Source: Saccoglossus kowalevskii
Taxonomy: Eukaryota; Hemichordata; Enteropneusta; Harrimaniidae
Length of the DNA stretch: 25,421 bases
Assembly (NCBI RefSeq): GCF_000003605.2
Contig: NW_003158732.1
Coordinates: forward strand, 137,542-162,962
Reading direction: 5' to 3'
Below are positions 21,200 through 25,421 of this stretch, piece after piece. The notes under the pieces are model-generated. The model did not search any database, was not told the DNA's origin, and worked only from the letters and a program-made list of their open reading frames with translations. A program made the translations under genes and the position numbers. Each line of letters starts with the position of its first letter. Position 1 is the first letter of the stretch.

Positions 21200-22220
21200 A
21201 TGGATATTGTTATTGAACTCGAAAAGTTAGATAGTAGATTATGGTATAAGGGGGAAGAGCTGACTCAATTTATGAGAACAGAGTGTGGGAAGAGAGAGCG
21301 CGAGGAGAGGGATGAGAGAGCAGCCAAACGTGAGGCTGAAAAGTTAAAAAATTGAACGTGAGGTTGAAAGGTTGACAAATGAACGTGAGGCTGAAAAGTT
21401 GAAAATTGAACGTGAGGAAAGAAACAGAGAACGTGAGGCAATAGAGAGAGAACGAGACCGGGAAGAGAAAGAGAAAATAAGACAGCTTGAACTTGATGTG
21501 TTGAGATTGCGTGCAGAAGCTAATGGTCAAAATGGAGGCTTAGAACAGTTGGCACAGTCCATTGTTCTAAGGGTCCAAAGCTACCCTTGTTTGATGAGAC
21601 TAGGGACGAAATGGATACATTTATTATAAGATTCGAGCGATTTGCTGCAACTCAGAAATGGCCGCATGATAGTTGGGTTATGAATCTTAGTGCATTATTG
21701 ACAGGCAAAGCATTGTATGTGTTTTCTGCATTGTCTGCAGCAGAGTCCATTGATTGCAATGTTGTAAAGGCAGCTTTGTTGAAGCGTTATGATATGAATG
21801 AAGAAGGTTATAGAAAGAAATTTCGAAATAGTGGGGCAGAAGGTGGCGAGAGCATTTTGCAATTTGCAGTTAGATTAAGTAGTTATTTTGACTGATGGGT
21901 AGAGTTGTCTGACGTTGATAGGAGTTTTGATGGAGCTAAGGACTTAGTGATGAGAGTACTTTTGGTAATGAGTTGACTATTTGCATAGGTCACCAAAGTC
22001 AGTTAAAGAAATGGCTGAATTAGCTGATAAGTTTAGAGATGCACGTAGACAGACAGGTAGTAAAAATCAGAAATCTAGCCAGTTTCAAGGTGGTAGTCAG
22101 AATCAGAAAGGACAGCCCTGGAACACAAGTCAGAAATGTAAAGGACAGAGTAGATTTGGTCAGTCTAAGCCAGGCTGTTATGTTTGTGGTGATCCAAGTC
22201 ATGCTGCTGTTAGTTGTCCA
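21200..22220 (+). pseudogene. Gypsy gag, broken by frameshifts and a stop
   Basis: Gag starts at ATG 21200 (MDIVIELEKLDSRLW). A highly charged Glu/Arg/Lys coiled-coil follows (about 21290-21520), then a capsid-like region (MDTFIIRFERFAATQKWPH, KAALLKRYDMNEEGYRKKFR) of the SCAN-related Gypsy gag type. A basic Gln-rich linker leads to one CCHC zinc knuckle beginning CYVCGDPSHAAVSC (22176-22217), which binds RNA. Lesions: a one-base shift at a poly-A tract near 21345-21352, a second shift near 21565-21580, a TGA at 21893, and loss of frame near 21950-21985. It cannot make an intact Gag. The normal role is particle assembly and RNA packaging. Confidence 0.8.
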
Positions 22221-22949
22221 AAGCGTTATAAAAGTTTCAAGCCTCAGGTTAAGTCAGCTGCGATGTTGACATGTGATCAGAATAGTAATGATTCACAGGA
22301 AGTCAGTGCTACATGTGCAGTTCATGAAGTCACAGATGCAAGTAGGCATCCATGTTTACAGGGACGAGATAGAGTTGAGTTGAAATGTGGCCATGAGCTG
22401 CCAATCAGTTTTGCCAGTGTTGCACCAGTTAATAAGATGGTGAGTGGTATGCCTGTTGTTCAAGGCTTTATTGGCAGTACTGAGGTAGAGGTCCTGCGTG
22501 ATAGTGGGTGTAGTTCGGTAGTAGTAAGCAGAGAGTTGGTAGAAGATAGTCAATTGACTGGGGAGAGTCGTACCTGTGTGATGATGGATGGTACATGTCG
22601 GAAAGCCCCAGTAGCTAGACTATATATAGATACACCCTACTATATTGGTGAGGTCGAGGCACTGTGTATAAGCACCCCAGTGTATGATCTTATTGTTGGT
22701 AACATTAGTGGAGCTAGGATCAAGGATCCTGATATTGGTTGGAAGCAAGGTGTAGCTCATGAGGTAGGGCATGGTGAGGTTAGTTGACCATCGGGTGGTG
22801 AACATAGTCCTCCTTCGAGTGATGGGACTAGTGTGCCCTCTGGTGGTGAAAGTTGTTGTCCTTCGGGTATTGAGACTAGTGTTCCCTCAGGTAATGAAGG
22901 TTGTACATCCATTAGTAGTCAGGCTAGTGTGCAATATATGGATGAAGGT
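22221..22949 (+). pseudogene. Gypsy aspartic protease and linker, cut off by the Copia insertion
   Basis: Continuing the zinc-knuckle frame, a retropepsin-like domain contains the active-site DSGCS (22500-22514) after FIGSTEVEVLR, and a later hydrophobic segment VYDLIVGNISG. A TGA at 22785-22787 interrupts the frame. The same frame then stays open to 22949, where the Copia LTR begins. Reverse transcriptase, RNase H and integrase are absent from this window and should lie beyond the Copia element if they survive. Retropepsins cleave the Gag-Pol polyprotein. Confidence 0.75.
22788..22949 (+). repeat. 48-bp (16-codon) tandem repeat in the Gypsy protease-RT linker
   Basis: The copies are 22788-22835, 22836-22883 and 22884-22931, with a partial fourth to 22949. 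Each starts CC(A/C/T)TC(N)GGT..TGAA and ends ACTAGTGT or GCTAGTGT. They encode Pro/Ser/Gly-rich units such as PSGGESCCPSGIETSV. The 48-bp period keeps frame, which suggests expansion while the element was still coding. Confidence 0.85.
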
Positions 22950-23134
22950 TGTTAGGATAAACTTAATTTGTTCACTTTGTACACGTCATATAATACTAGA
23001 TGTGATTTCTGATTGGCTGAGGCGATGATGTCATGTATAAATAATGAGTTGTACCACAATTCCTTGCATTGTGTTCTTCAGTGTTATCTGTTAATAAAGT
23101 ACTCGTATAGATCACTTTGATTCATTATTTTACA
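22950..23134 (+). mobile_element. 5' LTR of a Copia-type retrotransposon, 185 bp
   Basis: It begins TGTTAGGATAAAC and ends TTATTTTACA (TG..CA). It is compact, with a CCAAT-type box TGATTGGCT (23010-23018), a TATA box TATAAATA (23036-23043) and AATAAA (about 23093-23098). It interrupts the Gypsy reading frame at 22949/22950. The bases 22945-22949 (AAGGT) would be the left target-site duplication. Confidence 0.7.
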
Positions 23135-23136
23135 AG

Positions 23137-23955
23137 ATGGATCAACGATGTCCAACAGGTTATGGTCCCAGGACGCGGTTGCTGTTTGACGGAGATGAAT
23201 CGAAGTATGAACTTTGGGAGGTGAAATTCCTCGGGCATATGCGCCTACAAAATTTGGATGAAGTGATTGCACCAGCCCAAGATGGTGCTGAAGAACCAGA
23301 AGCGGGTAAAAATAAGGATGCGTATGCCGAACTTGCAGTGCCTCGATGATAAGTTTATCGCTAGTTATAAGGGAAGCACACAACGACGGATGAAAGGCTC
23401 TCGAAGTTTGACGTGAACATTACGTTGGGCAAAGCAAACCCCGAGTTATCACTTTATACAATAAGCTGACGACACTGTTGATGAAAGACAGCGAAGATGT
23501 GACCGACTATATAATCAGAGCCGAAAGTGCCGCTACGTCACTCAAGGCTGCAGGTGAGGTGATCAGTGACAGTCTTTTAATCGCCATAATGTTGAAGGGA
23601 CTCCCCCCCCGCAATTCAGAACATTTGTTGCCGTCATAAAGCAGCAAACATTTTCAAATTTTAAAGTAGTGTTAAAGAGCTACGAGGAGACCGATAAATG
23701 CGGCCAGCAGCGTGGAAACTTGCCCGTGCAAGATGGTGTGATGAAGGTCACACAAACCCAAAAGTTTACAAACAGAGAGCGGGCACGCCAGTTTCCTCCA
23801 CAGACGGGAATAAAATGTTACCGATGTGGCAAGATGGTGCACAAAATAGCAGGGTGCTGGGCGAAGCCTAAGAAGTGGTGCGACGTCTGCAAATCCACTA
23901 CCCACGCGACAAAAGAGTGCAGACGAAAAGATGCGGTCAAAAGCAGTAATGACGA
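23137..23955 (+). pseudogene. Copia gag, broken by several frameshifts
   Basis: The ATG at 23137 lies two bases after the LTR. The N-terminal part has the Copia Gag signature (LLFDGDESKYELWEVKFLGH, an F-D-G..Y..W pattern). The frame breaks near 23335. A downstream segment (LLMKDSEDVTDYIIRAESAA, about 23478-23540) is in another frame, and the eight-cytosine run at 23603-23610 marks a further shift. Two CCHC zinc knuckles follow, CYRCGKMVHKIAGC (23816-23857) and CDVCKSTTHATKEC (23879-23920). The product would bind RNA and assemble particles, but this copy is not intact. Confidence 0.8.
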
Positions 23956-25421
23956 AAATGAACACTCATTTTGTTTTGCGTCCAGTCATGATAATTTTTG
24001 TAACTCTGTAACTAAACAGCACAGCTTGTTGGTAGATTGTGGGGCAACTACACACATTGTAAATGATAAAGCAAAATTTTTGAGTTTTGACACGAAAAGC
24101 CATGTGATAGAGCTGGCTGATGGCAGCCGTACAAGTAATGTAGTTTATGGCAGGGGCAATGCCTGTGTTGTATTATATGATGTAAATGGTCGCGCTCATG
24201 ATATTATTTTAGAGAATACTCTATATGTACCATCTTACAAGCAGGATATTTTTATCTGTTCAGGCTGCTACAAGTAAAGGAGTATCAGTATTTTGTTCAC
24301 CCAAATGGTGCCAATATGAAAACCAGAAGTGGTATAATTTTTGTTGTAGAAAAGGATGATAGATTATATATTTATAACAAAGTTTCCTGTACATCTGTTT
24401 CCAAAACATTAGAAGAGTGGCAAACAATTTTGGGACACTGTAATGTCAAAGATATTATTAAATTAGAGAGTGTAGTTGATGGGTTAAAAATAACTGATAA
24501 ACAAGATTTCAAATGTGACATCTGTATTTTGGGGACAATGGGTCAAACCTTCAATAGAGAAGCTGATAAACGGGCTACAAAGCCAATGGAGTTTGTCCAC
24601 TGTGACCTAGCGGGGCCAGTTGAGCCTATTGCTAGAGATGGTTTTAAATATGCTATTTGTTTTACTGATGATTATTCAGGTGCTGTTTTTGTATATTTTC
24701 TTGTTAGTAAGAGTGATACTGTTGCAGCAACAGAAAGGTTTTTGGCTGATAGTGCACCCTATGGTGTAATTAATAAAATTAGTCAAGAGTTTTCAGCTCC
24801 ATACTCACCCCATCAAAATGGCACTGTTGAGCGCAGTTGGCAAACATTGTTTGAAATGGGCAGGTGTATTTTATTGCAGTCCAAACTACCTAAACAGTTT
24901 TGGACTTATGCAGTTATGGCTGCGGCTTACACACGTAATAGATGTTAAAATCCACGGACAAATCAGACTCAGACTCAGACTCAGACTCAGACAAATCAGA
25001 CTCAGACTAACAGGGAAAGACCCAACTTAAGTAACTTGAATATGTTTGGATCTGTGTGTTACGCCCATGTTCAGGTAAAGACAAAGCTTGACCCTCGGTG
25101 TACCAGGGGTATATTTGTAGGGTATGACAAGGCAAGTCCCGCCTATTTGGTGTATTTTCAAGGAAATTAATAAGATCAGAAGGTTCAGATGAGTAAAATT
25201 TGTAAACGATTTTCTCTTCAGAAAAAATGATATTATAAATGATAAAAATGAACCTCAAGCTGGTGAGCTTGAATGTGAGCAAAATGCCACGAAAAGTGAG
25301 AGGGAAGTGAGAGTTAGACCAAAACGATTGTATAGAAGGCCAGAGTATCTTAAGGACTATGTCACAGTCACTGATGACAATGAAAATAATTGTGTTGACT
25401 ATTGTTATAGAGTCTGTAATG
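23956..25421 (+). pseudogene. Copia pol: protease, defective integrase and downstream linker; runs off the edge
   Basis: The protease active site reads VDCGATTHI (about 24032-24058). It is followed by ELADGSRTS and the family-typical TLYVPSYKQDIF. Frameshifts lie near 24250 and 24300. From 24316 come the pre-integrase region (LEEWQTILGHCN, then CDIC) and the integrase core with first catalytic Asp (FVHCDLAGPVE) and Glu (PHQNGTVERSW). The stretch between APYG and SQEFSAPYSP (about 24762-24795) is too short, so the second catalytic Asp is missing. An in-frame TAA follows at 24946-24948. The frame reopens through a QT-repeat into GIFVGYDKASPAYLVYF. After another shift and a TGA comes RPKRLYRRPEYLKDYV. 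Reverse transcriptase would lie past the edge. Confidence 0.85.
24963..25008 (+). repeat. TCAGAC hexamer microsatellite inside Copia pol
   Basis: CAGACT/TCAGAC repeats occur about seven times in two runs separated by AAA. In the integrase frame they encode alternating Gln-Thr. They replace the short post-integrase linker usual in Copia elements and lie just after the in-frame TAA, so they probably expanded after the copy died. Confidence 0.9.

Noticed and set aside
21270-21530. Minus-strand frame rich in Phe/Leu/Ser
   Set aside because: It is the antisense shadow of the Glu/Arg/Lys coiled-coil of Gypsy gag.
22771-23028. 85-residue Val/Leu-rich plus-strand frame
   Set aside because: It is an alternative frame of the 48-bp repeat and runs into the Copia LTR.

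Overview
This is metazoan nuclear DNA. It is AT-rich, its genes are split by GT..AG introns of about 100 to 2,500 bp, and it holds minisatellites, inverted-repeat elements and decayed LTR retrotransposons. No bacterial, viral-genome or CRISPR architecture is present. The DCAF7 sequence is very close to that of vertebrates. The spread of animal Copia and SCAN-type Gypsy elements suggests a marine invertebrate (deuterostome or mollusc-like), but the species cannot be named from the sequence.

Layout, left to right. At 252-1022 (+) lie the last two coding exons of DCAF7/WDR68, a WD40 adaptor, with the 3' UTR downstream. From about 1,600 to 9,100 the DNA is mostly non-coding. It contains a 212-bp fold-back element (7234-7445) and a weak minus-strand gene candidate (8020-8601). 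At 9148 (+) an ATG opens a short frame with a good signal peptide; it may be a first exon. From 9,480 to 11,480 come a solo-LTR-like cassette, a GC-rich inverted pair of NRF1-like sites, a perfect 28-bp palindrome and a 0.4-kb inverted-repeat element.

Six consecutive exons at 11926-18897 (+), all phase-compatible, encode the N-terminal part (326 residues seen) of a PhoD-like metallophosphatase. Its introns carry a 23-copy, 31-bp minisatellite of constant unit length (12337-13049) and some unexplained open frames. Exon 6 runs straight into a second minisatellite (about 29 units of 41 bp, 18898-20098), just where the family's next metal-binding motif (W-D-D-H-D type) is expected. The gene is therefore either interrupted there or spliced across a large repeat- and transposon-filled intron.

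From about 20,362 to the end there is a nest of retrotransposons. A Gypsy element (LTR, tRNA-type primer site, gag, CCHC knuckle, protease, and a linker with 48-bp tandem repeats) is cut at 22949/22950 by a Copia element (185-bp LTR, gag, two CCHC knuckles, protease, integrase, start of the downstream pol region). Both carry frameshifts and stop codons. The Copia integrase has lost the segment that holds its second catalytic aspartate. The Copia element runs off the right edge, so the rest of the Gypsy element, and possibly the rest of the phosphatase gene, should lie beyond the window.
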